From the IMG/VR virus record IMGVR_UViG_3300010885_080910, positions 1 through 29,645 of that record: 29,645 nucleotides of DNA; one strand, 5' to 3'. The stretch is from a virus. The translations under genes and the position numbers were made by a program. The notes under the pieces were generated by a model. The model made no database searches. It worked only from the letters and a program-made list of their open reading frames with translations, and had not been told where the DNA came from. Positions 14,375 through 24,669 of the stretch are shown here, one piece after another. Within the stretch, counting starts at the first letter, position 1; every line of letters begins with the position of its first letter.

Positions 14375-16876
14375 CTAAAAATCAAAAGTTATTTTAAATA
14401 AAATTTTATTAGGCTCTCTTTTTAAAACAGGCTGAGAAAAAGTGGCCTTGGCAATGACATTGAGATTTTCATCATGAAAATTTAAATTAGATATATAAGA
14501 AAAAACGCCGGTATCCAACGGATCGCCGGAGGGCTTTAATAAATTTTGTATTGGAGAATATGTCGGATTTGAAGAAGAATTTAAATAACCCTGTGGAGCC
14601 AAAATTTCATATTTGGAAGTTGACAGTTGTTGCTCTCCAATAAAAGACATTTCATAACCATTTTTGCCAAAAAAATAAAGATGTGGACTTTTTATAACAA
14701 CAATTCCTTCATTATAAAATATATTGCCAACTGAATTCCATTTACAGTGAGGAGTCAATGAATCAGCTCTGTAGATATTGCCGTATTTGTCATCTTGCAA
14801 AGTAATAGAAATTTTACCTGAAGACCCTGTTAAATTGGCATCTGTGATTTTAAAAGATCCAGGCAATATTCTGGATCCATAAAACAAATTACTAATATCA
14901 AAAAATATTACCTGGTTGGAAGATGGGTCTTTTGTGCGTTGAAAAATAGTTAAGGGGGTTTCTTTGACTATAGATGGATCATAATTGTCGTCAATTTTTA
15001 TGCTATTTTTAAAATTAGAAACAGCCGGACCAGGCGGAATTCCTGGGTTTTCAGGAGTGAATCCTAGTTGTTGTTGGGTCAGTGATGCATCGTGTTCGGC
15101 ATCGTGTGTAGAGCCGAATAACAAAGAAGAAGTATTAAGTAAATCATTTAATGTTATTAAGCTCAAATCTAATCTACCATGATCATCAATAAATTTTTTA
15201 CCTGGTTCAAGAAATAGAAAATTAAAATTAGGAATAAAATTTCCGTCATCACAAGGCATAATCAACAAATTTCTTCTACGAACAAATGAATCATCATAAA
15301 GAAATTCATTTGCCTCTTTTGCTTCTGTCGTATAATCAATTGTGGAACCAGACATTTGGTGCAATCTTGGAAAGATTTCATTTGAAAAATCTTTAGTAAA
15401 ATTTTCCAAATTTATGTAGTGTCCATTGACTCCGAATGACATCGCAACATTAAAAGGGTCGTTTGTCGATCCGTCTATTGAAAAGAAAGGTGTCTGAAGA
15501 ATTCCTCCATGAGCCGTGCCCATTAAGCTCGGAGCATTGGTAAATTTACGAATAGGTGCTGTTTCAACAAAAAAAGGCGGGAGATAAAAGGCTGTATTTT
15601 TACGATCAATAGACCCAGTCGCTCGATCAAATGTAGAAGAAATATTTTCATTAGTCAAATATCTACGATGAATGATTAAATCATGAACTTCTGCCTTGAG
15701 AGGATGCTTAAAAAAATAACGAGTAGGCTCATCCTGCGAGCCATTATCTGAAATTAAAGCATTTAATCCTTCCCTATTTGAAACTACATCACTAAAAAAA
15801 TAAGCTTGGGCCTCAGTGCCTTGATTTGTTCCTTCATAAAAATTACCAATACAGAGAACCCTAGGATCATCATTTGCTGAAAAATAATAGGATCTTGGAT
15901 TTATAGTGCCGGACGGAACAACAAAATGGCCTTTTTCGATTCCATTTATGTTAAAAGATCCCGTTCCATTATTGACAATATTAGTCCCCCATCGAACAAC
16001 AGCACGATGCCAGTTATTAAAATCTAGTGAATTATCATCAGATAAAAAAATTAAATCATTAGGATAAGGACCGGGGACGGCCAAAGAAGGGGGAATGTCT
16101 GCGCTGTGACTTAATTGTAGTTGTAGTCTAAAAGACAAAGGCATGCCATTGTTGTCTTTTTTTGAACCAGTTATCAAAGACAATGCATAGCTGGAAGAAA
16201 GATGCAATATTGTTGCTGCTTTAAAATTTTTATTGTCGTCGGCCCCATATCTGGGGTTAATATTAAAATCTAAACTAAAAGCACCAGATAAAGAATATAT
16301 CCCATCAACATGACCTTCTTGCTTGGGTACATAAGTATAAAATTTTTCCAAATGAGAATTAGGCAAATTAGGAAACAAAAGTGCCGAACTTGTCGGGACA
16401 CTTGGCGAAGTAAAAAAATTTAAACTATGATAATTTGTATAAGCCCAATGGGCTGAAGGATATATCGTAGAATAATACGACATCAAAGAATTTTTTACGT
16501 TTAATTTTCTAAGAGTATTAGAAGTAAAAGAAACGCTAGGCGTAAATCTATTGATGTAGATAATTTTTTGTTTTTTAGCTGATATGGATTGATTATTTAC
16601 TAAATTTAAATAATTTTCAGCCGATTGACTAAAGTTTTTGGTGTCTAAAGATATAGATCTAACGACATCTGTTCTAAAAGATTCTAGATCTTGATCATTA
16701 ACAAATGAAGAATTAAAATTATTTAATGGTCTAATTTCTTTCTCTACCCTAGGAACCCTAGAATAAAGAAGTATTGATCCGGTTGCCCCAGAAGAAGAAG
16801 TAACATAATTTCGAATTGGATTTATGATTGTATCAAATACTTCAACATCTTCTTGCAAAACGGGTAAGATTGCCAT
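14375..16876 (-). CDS. Large virion-type protein with LamG-like region
   Basis: 833 residues, AT-rich codons (Lys AAA, Asn AAT). No signal peptide or membrane segment. Residues about 190-410 look like a concanavalin A/LamG fold: DGIYSLSGAFSLDFNI, NNWHRAVVRWG, GSFNINGIEKGHFVV, VLCIGNFYEGTN, EVHDLIIHRRYLT, the usual order of LamG strands. The last ~44 residues (GVFSYISNLNFHD ... LFKITFDF) align without gaps to the C-terminus of the protein at 16900-18135. LamG domains bind sugars or other proteins, so a role in tail fibre, spike or baseplate is likely, but unproven. It is the last gene of the AT-rich block. Confidence 0.85.
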   Translation of the reverse strand: MAILPVLQEDVEVFDTIINPIRNYVTSSSGATGSILLYSRVPRVEKEIRPLNNFNSSFVNDQDLESFRTDVVRSISLDTKNFSQSAENYLNLVNNQSISAKKQKIIYINRFTPSVSFTSNTLRKLNVKNSLMSYYSTIYPSAHWAYTNYHSLNFFTSPSVPTSSALLFPNLPNSHLEKFYTYVPKQEGHVDGIYSLSGAFSLDFNINPRYGADDNKNFKAATILHLSSSYALSLITGSKKDNNGMPLSFRLQLQLSHSADIPPSLAVPGPYPNDLIFLSDDNSLDFNNWHRAVVRWGTNIVNNGTGSFNINGIEKGHFVVPSGTINPRSYYFSANDDPRVLCIGNFYEGTNQGTEAQAYFFSDVVSNREGLNALISDNGSQDEPTRYFFKHPLKAEVHDLIIHRRYLTNENISSTFDRATGSIDRKNTAFYLPPFFVETAPIRKFTNAPSLMGTAHGGILQTPFFSIDGSTNDPFNVAMSFGVNGHYINLENFTKDFSNEIFPRLHQMSGSTIDYTTEAKEANEFLYDDSFVRRRNLLIMPCDDGNFIPNFNFLFLEPGKKFIDDHGRLDLSLITLNDLLNTSSLLFGSTHDAEHDASLTQQQLGFTPENPGIPPGPAVSNFKNSIKIDDNYDPSIVKETPLTIFQRTKDPSSNQVIFFDISNLFYGSRILPGSFKITDANLTGSSGKISITLQDDKYGNIYRADSLTPHCKWNSVGNIFYNEGIVVIKSPHLYFFGKNGYEMSFIGEQQLSTSKYEILAPQGYLNSSSNPTYSPIQNLLKPSGDPLDTGVFSYISNLNFHDENLNVIAKATFSQPVLKREPNKILFKITFDF

Positions 16877-16899
16877 ATTAACATCTATAAAAACTCAAA

Positions 16900-18135
16900 T
16901 TAGAAATCTAATCTAACTCTAAAAGTAAGATCTCTTTCGGCGCTTTTTTCTACAGGTCGACTGAGTTTAGCGACAGCTAGCAAATTGTCGCTTTGATCAT
17001 ACATTCCTATTGATGTCACATATGTAAAAGACTCTTGTGTATCTTCTGAGCCTACATCAATTACACGAAGGCGTCCATTGTCATCCACAAATGTAGGATT
17101 GGATGAGAAATTAAAATTATCTGCAGAAGCTCTACAAAATATGAGAGTAGAATTAATATTAGTGACATTTTGAAATGTTATTGCTGTCAAAGAGCCGGAT
17201 TGAAAACGAGTAGAACAGAGATGATCCACTATATTGTCGATGCTGCCCGACGTAATAAAATCAGGTATAAATTTTGCAGTCGCTGCTGTTTCTGTTTTGT
17301 CTCCCCCTAAAGTGATATGTCCCAAGGGATGCATTGCATCTATAGTCCCAGAAATAAATTGACTACCTGAAGCAATTTTCTCCAAATCAAAAACAGCGAC
17401 ACCGGCGTCATAAAACATTAGCCCAACTTTACGAGAACTATTTGATGAATCCACAATTGTGCCATACTGGCCTCCAACTGTGGAAAACTTTTGAGTAGAA
17501 GAATTTAAATCAGTGAAAATAGTCGAACCGGATAGAGATGTGCTGGCCATATTTGGCACACCATTGGCGTCATCAGATGGTGGGCCTCCGCCGTCTAAAC
17601 CAACTTTAGAAACAAAAGATGCACTTTGATAAAAACGCATAGCAAAAGTTTCTCTTTTTATTTGATCTCTAGCAAAAAGACGCTTAAAGGCCATAAACAT
17701 AGCAGCATCAATTGGGTCACCGTCTTCCAAAGGAACTTTAAAAATATTATTTCCATTACCCAATAAAGCCTGGGCAAATTGCTGATAATTATCAGTTTTC
17801 TCTCTCATCATTAAAGATGAACTAGGGTACAGATATTTGCCAGAAGCTTGTCCAGTTTGTGTAATATTAGCAATGCTATTTGCTATGTCGGCAGATGACA
17901 AACCTATTGTTATGTCAAATACAGCATTGGCTGTTTGCAATGTAAAATCTTGATCATACACAGTTTGAAATAACGAAGAAGTGACGCCTGGTCCAACACC
18001 ACCTGTTACAAAATGTTGATATTTTCTACGAGACGTAGAACCACTAATGTCTTCTTGAAGAACATCTATTAACTGATTCAAAAAAGAACGAGCTGTTTTT
18101 ACATCATTGGGACCAAATTCTTGATACGTTGCCAT
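16900..18135 (-). CDS. Virion-type structural protein sharing C-terminal domain with its neighbour
   Basis: 411 residues; AGGA lies 6 bases before ATG 18135. The N-terminus (about 1-60) is polar and helical; the middle is Gly/Ser/Asp-rich with the look of a beta-rich structural protein (DLEKIASGSQFISGTID). The C-terminus FTYVTSIGMYDQSDNLLAV then LSRPVEKS ends in FRVRLDF, and matches the C-terminus of the 833-residue neighbour at 13 of 43 aligned positions. This type of ending is plausibly an attachment or assembly domain. No catalytic motif. A tail or baseplate role is inferred from the company it keeps. Confidence 0.83.
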   Translation of the reverse strand: MATYQEFGPNDVKTARSFLNQLIDVLQEDISGSTSRRKYQHFVTGGVGPGVTSSLFQTVYDQDFTLQTANAVFDITIGLSSADIANSIANITQTGQASGKYLYPSSSLMMREKTDNYQQFAQALLGNGNNIFKVPLEDGDPIDAAMFMAFKRLFARDQIKRETFAMRFYQSASFVSKVGLDGGGPPSDDANGVPNMASTSLSGSTIFTDLNSSTQKFSTVGGQYGTIVDSSNSSRKVGLMFYDAGVAVFDLEKIASGSQFISGTIDAMHPLGHITLGGDKTETAATAKFIPDFITSGSIDNIVDHLCSTRFQSGSLTAITFQNVTNINSTLIFCRASADNFNFSSNPTFVDDNGRLRVIDVGSEDTQESFTYVTSIGMYDQSDNLLAVAKLSRPVEKSAERDLTFRVRLDF

Positions 18136-18164
18136 TATTTTCCTATAGAAGTATGTAATTTATT

Positions 18165-18917
18165 TCAAGCTTTTATGATGGTAACAGGCACATTGACTGA
18201 GGCACCAGAAGATTGTCCAACAATCTTAATAGAAGTATTTATAGCGCGAGCAGTAATCAAATCGCCCTTATTATTAGAAACTGAAGTATTTCTGCCATAA
18301 ACATCAAATATTGTTGATGTTAATCCGGCTGCAGGTGTCAATGAAAAACTAAGCCTAGTGCTTGCACCATTGGATGCTGAAGTAGAAACCCTGTACAATT
18401 GAATTCCGCTATTATCAGGTCTATTTTTTTGACCTTGGTTATTGTTGAGATTAAGAAAAAGGCTGGGAACATAGATGTCATAAGCTGATTCTGCCAAATC
18501 AGTAGATAGACTGGTTTCCGTTCCTTGTGCCGATTGATCAACAATAATATTGACGCTATTTGTATAACTGTAATTAGATCCCGTTTGAGTTACCAAATAT
18601 GCGACGTCGCCACCACCAGTTATCGTTACTTTTAATTTTGGAAGATATAAAACTGGCGTGGCTATACCAACCAGTTTATATTTAATGGCTAAATTTTGAT
18701 TTGTGAATGCTTCAAAAATAGGAGTATTTTTTTCTATTTTTTCTTTACCAACAGTTCTCCCATATTTGGTGATAGTTTCATAATCTATTTCATCATCGCC
18801 TAACGCAAATTTAAATATTTTAAAACTTCCATCATTTCTAGACAAAGCACTTCTGCCGTAATCTGTCAGCACGGCATCAAGTATAATATTGTTAGTAGAA
18901 TTATCTAACCATCCCAT
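18165..18917 (-). CDS. Structural protein with a shared 'LDN...DA-LT-GR' N-terminal domain
   Basis: 250 residues. GGAGAG lies about 7 bases before ATG 18917. The N-terminal ~45 residues (MGWLDNSTNNIILDAVLTDY, GR, DGSFKIFKFALGDDEIDYE) closely resemble the start of the protein at 27075-28130 at the other end of the cassette. The rest is beta-rich, Ser/Thr/Asn-rich, without enzyme motifs. I do not know a named function for this domain. Its repeated use at two ends of a structural gene block suggests a virion assembly role such as an adaptor. Confidence 0.83.
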   Translation of the reverse strand: MGWLDNSTNNIILDAVLTDYGRSALSRNDGSFKIFKFALGDDEIDYETITKYGRTVGKEKIEKNTPIFEAFTNQNLAIKYKLVGIATPVLYLPKLKVTITGGGDVAYLVTQTGSNYSYTNSVNIIVDQSAQGTETSLSTDLAESAYDIYVPSLFLNLNNNQGQKNRPDNSGIQLYRVSTSASNGASTRLSFSLTPAAGLTSTIFDVYGRNTSVSNNKGDLITARAINTSIKIVGQSSGASVNVPVTIIKA

Positions 18918-18997
18918 TTTTTATCTCTCCACGGTAACACAATCGTTTGGCATAGGTATTGATTTTTATTAATTTTAGACCATTTTTCAATTTATTA

Positions 18998-20830
18998 TTA
19001 TTGGCTATTTTGATACACTAAATTTTGTGGATCATTAATCACTATTTTAACAGAGTCACTTTTTTGATTTTGAGTATTGATAAATTGAATTTTATAAAAT
19101 GAATTTAATTGTTTTGTTGCGACCATGCGTTGCACTGTCTTATTGGCATATTGTAACTTAAAATATTCCGGCATAAAATATATTTTTAAATTTTTTGAAA
19201 ATTCACCTCTGGCTTGGATTGTATCCTTAAAAGTGTCTACTTCCAAATACAAATTTGGATACTGTCTAGGGGCACCGGGTAAACTAATTAATTTAGTAAT
19301 TAATTTATTTTTAAAAAAATCAAAAGTTACTTCAAATTGGGCGCTATAATTGGAAATTATACCATGAGCATCTACGCTAGCTAATGCATAGATGTATTTT
19401 GAAGCTTGTAGCAACTCTATGTCTTTCTTGAATTCATTATCAATATGAGATTTTATTGGAAAATTTGAAGACTCTACAAACAATGAATCCCGTGGATTCA
19501 TGTCTATTTTATTTCCATCGATATTTTCCCCAGACAAATATTTTTTTGTAGAATAATCAAAACAATATTGTTTTAATAATTGAAAAGGTTCTTTTATTGA
19601 AGACCTTCTCAAAACTTGAAATTGTGTTATGTCTCTTTGAGAATTTAACGGCATGTTCCAAACAATCATTAGTTTGTTTTTTTTATAATTCCAAATAAAA
19701 TCTATGTCAACCGGAGGCGGAGGTGGTACAGTTTCAAAACAAGTTATTTGTGTAGAGGCTGGTCGAGAAGAAATAAGATAAGTGATTTCTCTTATTGTAC
19801 TGTCTTCTTCATTGTAAGCAGCTGTTTTTATAGAGGCAACGGTCCTTATCAAATAAGAATAAGAAGATCCATATTTGACATATGGATCAATGTAGTTATT
19901 TATGGTAGGACTTTCAATAGGTATGATTTGAATCAAATTGCGACCTGTTTCGGTTATTTCATATTTTTCTATGACATAGCCTTCATATAAAATTATAGGA
20001 GAAAAAATTTCGACATTTTGTACTATTTCTCCCACAAAAATAGGGTGAACAGTAGGGTCGCTAAAACTTTTATTTTTTTGTTGATTTTTTACATAAAAAT
20101 CATTAATTTTTTTTAAATCATATTTTTCCAATGAAGAAGATATAAAAAGATCTGGCAATACAAATGCATTGATCTGGGTGTGTAAAAATGGGGCTCTAGA
20201 AATTAGCTTATCAAAAGCCGAAAAATTTATTATACTTTGATTAGAATCGATATGAGTATAAGTTATGCCCAGGGTATTGGCGGAATTATCGGCAATCATT
20301 TCTATATTTGAAATTGCTGTTGTAATTCGATTCCTTAAGTCCAATGCATTGGGTTCATTTCCTGTTTCTACATAATTTTGCAATAAATTAGAAACATAAT
20401 TGTCTATTGCAGTGGCTTGACTACTGTCCGATATTAAATTTTGATCATTAAAATTTTTTTGTGCTGCAATTATATCATCAGTGGTAGAAAAAGAATAAGA
20501 AACATTATTCAAAGAAATGAAATTATCTTCAGTGACTATATCATTTAAGTGATCAGATATTGAAAATTTTTTATTTTCATTTATACCCCCAGATGCACCA
20601 GGATAAGTCCAGTTCAATGTAATAAATCTCGGAATTTTTACAGAAAAATTGGGGGTTTTTGTGTCTAATTGACCATTCGAACTTATTTTTAAAACATCAG
20701 GAATTACAGGTGTACTATTCGTGCTTTCGTCATATGTGTAATAATTGTAATTGAATGAAGAATTTACATTCAGTGGTTCAGACAAATTTAAAGATACTAT
20801 TGGATCCGATATAGATGAAAAACTAGTCAT
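18998..20830 (-). CDS. Large virion-type protein with fibronectin-like segment
   Basis: 610 residues, AT-rich. Its ATG is inside the ATGA overlap with the stop of the 1271-residue gene, so translation is coupled. A PPPPP hinge (about residue 368-372) is followed by a fibronectin III-like stretch: DIDFIWNYKKNKLMIVWNMP, FQVLRRSSIKEPFQLL, IYALASVDAHGIISNYS. No signal peptide or catalytic motif. Phage tail and baseplate proteins often carry such domains. The N-terminal half is unrecognised. An 80-base gap follows its stop; I see nothing definite in it apart from the next gene's ribosome binding site. Confidence 0.83.
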   Translation of the reverse strand: MTSFSSISDPIVSLNLSEPLNVNSSFNYNYYTYDESTNSTPVIPDVLKISSNGQLDTKTPNFSVKIPRFITLNWTYPGASGGINENKKFSISDHLNDIVTEDNFISLNNVSYSFSTTDDIIAAQKNFNDQNLISDSSQATAIDNYVSNLLQNYVETGNEPNALDLRNRITTAISNIEMIADNSANTLGITYTHIDSNQSIINFSAFDKLISRAPFLHTQINAFVLPDLFISSSLEKYDLKKINDFYVKNQQKNKSFSDPTVHPIFVGEIVQNVEIFSPIILYEGYVIEKYEITETGRNLIQIIPIESPTINNYIDPYVKYGSSYSYLIRTVASIKTAAYNEEDSTIREITYLISSRPASTQITCFETVPPPPPVDIDFIWNYKKNKLMIVWNMPLNSQRDITQFQVLRRSSIKEPFQLLKQYCFDYSTKKYLSGENIDGNKIDMNPRDSLFVESSNFPIKSHIDNEFKKDIELLQASKYIYALASVDAHGIISNYSAQFEVTFDFFKNKLITKLISLPGAPRQYPNLYLEVDTFKDTIQARGEFSKNLKIYFMPEYFKLQYANKTVQRMVATKQLNSFYKIQFINTQNQKSDSVKIVINDPQNLVYQNSQ

Positions 20831-23800
20831 GACGCACTTTCTGCTTCGGCATAAGATTCAATTTCACAATAATACTTATTTAAAGTAATTTCCCCCTTGA
20901 CAGTTCTTTTTCTTTGCAAATTTCCATCCGGTAATTGAATTAAAAAACCATCATTTGTATACTTGTTTAATAGGTCGCTAAAATTTGTCTGAGTTTTTTC
21001 TTTGTCTATTAAAAAGTCATCAGAATCGAATAATACATGAAAAACTCTATCAAACTTTCTTGGATTAATTAAATTAAATTTATAGTTGTCAACATTCATT
21101 AAAAAGCTGTCTTCAGTAAAGGTAATTTCACCTGCTCTTGTAGATGAAATATTTGTATTTAAATTTTGAGAAACATTTTGTAAAAATTTAGAATATTCAG
21201 AATTATTAGATTTTTTTATTGTCTCATAATGAAAATATTTTTGTTCGTCAAATGACAAATCGGTCAAAAATTTCAAATACAATTCCATCAAATGGCTATA
21301 AAAATGATTTGCAAATATTTCTTCTTTTTCAGAATATTTTAAAAAATTATAAACATTTGATAAATCTGTTTCATCAAAATTATTTCTTAAATTAAATCCT
21401 GAAAATATAGAATTGGATTCTATTGATGGCACAAATTGCAAATGATTAGGTGCACTGCCCATCATCTCAGAAAAACCTAAATTTGCAATTTTAGAAAAAT
21501 CGTGTTCTTTATAAGAACCTAAAATTCTAGTTGGATACAAATTCATATTAAATATATAAGATATAGGTTGCCATGTCAAGCATGGTCGTAGCGTATCTAT
21601 TTTATATAGATTAATTTTAAAAATTCCATTTATTAAATTAGAAGACTTTAAATCTGCAGCATTGACTTGTAATCTTCTGTATAAATTTTGTGGTATTCCT
21701 ATAGAAATTATTTTTTTATTAAAAGCAGAGCTTTCTAGCAGACTATAAAATGAATCTCTGCCATTAATTTTAGTGATCAATGGTTCTTTCAAAAAATCTT
21801 TTAATAAAAGATTCCAAGAAAGTAGATCTAAATCTTCTGTCGGAAGAAATAATTCGAAGTCTTTTTTGTCCTTTAGATTAAGGAAATAAGGCAAGTTATA
21901 TTTTATTGGAGAAGAATAATCTTCAGCGGCACGGTTAGAAATATCGAATAATTTACTGCGTATTAATCTAAGTTGTTGTGGAGACATCAAGGACTTAATT
22001 AAATCTTGATCTTTAATGATGCTTTTTGCAGTCGACAATATGTCGTTGTATTTTCCGGAATTCAATGAAGTCAATAAATCATTGATCTTTTTTTGCAAAA
22101 TTTTCAAATGTGACCAAAATTTATTAATTATTTTTAATGATTTGTTTTTTTCCGTATCTAAAGAATTTTCCACTTGTATGACAATATCATCATAAAATCC
22201 AAGATTCAAAACGCTGGGATTGCTGGGATTGATTTCGATTCCAACGTTGGAATTTGGGCCACTAACATGTACACCGCTTTTTATTCTAGTTATAGTAATG
22301 CTAGGATCATTCGGGGTGCCATTCACTGCTGCGTCTGAAAGGCCTAAATCCCCATTGGGATCTGAACTAGAAGAATAGGCTCCTTGTCCGCTTTGAGAAT
22401 TTGAATTTTGAGAATTTTTTCCTTTAAAATTGAAATGATAATGCTGGGGAGGTTTAGCATAAATAAAATTTTCAGAATTAACAGAATGTATCATTAAACA
22501 ACAAAGTTCAAAAATACTGGCCAAGTAGTTGGTTTTTTGTACTCCTAAATAAGCAGTTCTTTTATCAGCGGCATTGCTGAAACCTTGGGAAGGATTATTT
22601 TTTTGTGATGGTGCCGGCACGAATAAATTTCTTTTTACATTTTTTAAATTTTCAAAAGAATTATTTAAATCACTAAAAAAATTTATCAAATTATTTAGTA
22701 AAAGGTTGGATGTTGCAAAGTCTGAATTAAGATAATCTTTTAAAATACTAATATAAATTAGTGAATATTTTTCAGAAGCATCTAAAATTGGTGCATTTGG
22801 CTTGTTGTCAGCGGCGTAAATATTTTCGCCGTTTTTAATATATCTTTTGTTTAAATTTAAAACGATAGAGTCGACTATCTTTGTCCTAATATTTTTATAG
22901 TTTTGAGAATCTTGTGACAAATTTTTACTATTATTTATTTCAACTTTAGAAAGAACATATAAAAACAATAAAGTTTTTAATTCAGCGCCAAGAACACTGT
23001 CTTCCATTGCAGAAGATATTAAAAGAGAACTTGCATCAGATGAGGGTGCTTGGCCTTGACCTAAATCGTTTTCATTAGAAGTATTTGACGTCCATAATCG
23101 TTGGTATGGTTTAGCGAAAACATCGGTTCCGACCAACACTTTTTCTTCTATGTACCTAATCAAGGATATTGGGTCTGAAAAAGCGTTACTTAAATCCATC
23201 GAACTTTTATAGGAATTGCTAGCGCCAGGAGCTGGGTTATTTTTTTCCGCAGGGCTAGAGAATGGCAAAATATCCTTATCAAAGGATAAATTATTTTTTA
23301 CCATATTTAACATATCAATGGCATTTGATAATTTTATATTAAAATTATAAAGACGAGAAGTGTCGAAACCAGAACCATTTTCCGTTGTATTGATGGAACT
23401 TTCTAAATAATAAAAGGTGCCAGGTGTTATGGTCGATCCTTTATTGGTCCCAATGTCGTCAGTTATGTATCTATTTTCAAAAGTCAAAATTTCATTAGAG
23501 TTATTTTCAACTGATTGAGAAAGGCTAATTAATGAATTGCCATTGCCTAATGGATTTTTAGATATATCTGTTATGTCTTCTGGGCCAGATTGCCCAATTA
23601 AATAATCCCAAATGGCCGAATTATTTTGACCAGAATTAAGTTGATATCCATAAATTGACAACAATGTGCTGTCCAGCATTGTGGAATATAAAAACTCTTT
23701 GCATAATATGTAACTAAGTCTGGCTATGGAATCGGCCAAATGTGTTGTATCGGAAAAATGTTTTTTATTAAAAAGACTATATCGTGAACTACCATTGAAA

Positions 23801-24642
23801 GCCACTCCAAGAGTTTTTACCAAATAATCATAATTTGTTGTTAAATCATCGATACCATTTATGGCCGGTACTATTACAATGTTTTCATTAAATCCCAACC
23901 TCGTTGTATTTTCAGAAACAGCTTTTTTTAGTTTATAAGGACTAAGATAATCAGGATCATTGGTGTCAACATAAGGTGCTATGCCTTCTCCTAAAATTCC
24001 ATCTACTCTTCCTTTTTTTAAAAATTCTTTAAATTCTAAACAAGATTGAATCCAGGCTTTGGTGGGAGTCCAAGATTTATATGCAGAATTATTAAATAAT
24101 ATATTTTCTAATTTTTCAGGATAATCCTTTGATGAAGGAATGAATCCCAATCCCCACAAGTCATAAGAGAGAGCTACGTCTATGTTTCGACGAAAATCAA
24201 AAGAATTTTTTATATCTTCTAAATTTTTTAATAAATCTTCGATGTCTCTTCCAAAATTATCACAAAAATTCTTTATATTATTTCTATTTAATTTGGCATT
24301 TAAATTTATTTCTTGAGAATCTATAATAGAACCAATCGCTGAACTGGCAAGCATAAGAAGACTTTCTTGCTTTGCTTGCAATATTTTCCCTGCATCATTT
24401 AAATTGCCTTCATCATTATAAACAGGAATAAAATCAGTCAAGGCTATTATCTCAGGACTTTCATGTGAAAGTCCAGTTTTAACATCAAAAGGCTCTCCCG
24501 ATGTTATCATTGAAGAATTATCAAAATTGTCAACATTGGTTGAAGATATAGAATAAGTTGTTAAAGAAGAATTGGGTGAATTGACAACTCCCGGTACTTC
24601 TTTTTGTTGTGGTAATGATGATTGATTATAATTTTTAGCCAT
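20827..24642 (-). CDS. Very large unrecognised virion-type protein (1271 residues)
   Basis: 1271 residues, the longest gene in the window. Two purine-rich sites (GGAGG and AAGGA, the closer one 6 bases away) precede ATG 24642. The protein is Asn/Ser/Lys-rich, with helical segments in the first 160 residues (DFGRDIEDLL-like pattern at about 130), a Gly/Ser/Asn-rich linker at about residues 745-790 (SSSDPNGDLG), and mixed folds after it. No transmembrane helix, signal peptide or metal motif is visible. It stands in the middle of the structural cassette and is coupled to the next gene by ATGA. Tail-tube, baseplate hub or tape-measure candidates cannot be separated by eye; the lack of long uniform helices argues against a simple tape measure. 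Confidence 0.85.
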   Translation of the reverse strand: MAKNYNQSSLPQQKEVPGVVNSPNSSLTTYSISSTNVDNFDNSSMITSGEPFDVKTGLSHESPEIIALTDFIPVYNDEGNLNDAGKILQAKQESLLMLASSAIGSIIDSQEINLNAKLNRNNIKNFCDNFGRDIEDLLKNLEDIKNSFDFRRNIDVALSYDLWGLGFIPSSKDYPEKLENILFNNSAYKSWTPTKAWIQSCLEFKEFLKKGRVDGILGEGIAPYVDTNDPDYLSPYKLKKAVSENTTRLGFNENIVIVPAINGIDDLTTNYDYLVKTLGVAFNGSSRYSLFNKKHFSDTTHLADSIARLSYILCKEFLYSTMLDSTLLSIYGYQLNSGQNNSAIWDYLIGQSGPEDITDISKNPLGNGNSLISLSQSVENNSNEILTFENRYITDDIGTNKGSTITPGTFYYLESSINTTENGSGFDTSRLYNFNIKLSNAIDMLNMVKNNLSFDKDILPFSSPAEKNNPAPGASNSYKSSMDLSNAFSDPISLIRYIEEKVLVGTDVFAKPYQRLWTSNTSNENDLGQGQAPSSDASSLLISSAMEDSVLGAELKTLLFLYVLSKVEINNSKNLSQDSQNYKNIRTKIVDSIVLNLNKRYIKNGENIYAADNKPNAPILDASEKYSLIYISILKDYLNSDFATSNLLLNNLINFFSDLNNSFENLKNVKRNLFVPAPSQKNNPSQGFSNAADKRTAYLGVQKTNYLASIFELCCLMIHSVNSENFIYAKPPQHYHFNFKGKNSQNSNSQSGQGAYSSSSDPNGDLGLSDAAVNGTPNDPSITITRIKSGVHVSGPNSNVGIEINPSNPSVLNLGFYDDIVIQVENSLDTEKNKSLKIINKFWSHLKILQKKINDLLTSLNSGKYNDILSTAKSIIKDQDLIKSLMSPQQLRLIRSKLFDISNRAAEDYSSPIKYNLPYFLNLKDKKDFELFLPTEDLDLLSWNLLLKDFLKEPLITKINGRDSFYSLLESSAFNKKIISIGIPQNLYRRLQVNAADLKSSNLINGIFKINLYKIDTLRPCLTWQPISYIFNMNLYPTRILGSYKEHDFSKIANLGFSEMMGSAPNHLQFVPSIESNSIFSGFNLRNNFDETDLSNVYNFLKYSEKEEIFANHFYSHLMELYLKFLTDLSFDEQKYFHYETIKKSNNSEYSKFLQNVSQNLNTNISSTRAGEITFTEDSFLMNVDNYKFNLINPRKFDRVFHVLFDSDDFLIDKEKTQTNFSDLLNKYTNDGFLIQLPDGNLQRKRTVKGEITLNKYYCEIESYAEAESAS

Positions 24643-24669
24643 TTTATCCTTATCCTCCAGGATTAAGGC

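Noticed and set aside
18918-18997. 80-base gap considered as terminator or promoter
   Set aside because: No stable inverted repeat with a T-run and no paired -35/-10 boxes at good spacing; only the ribosome binding site of the next gene is clear.
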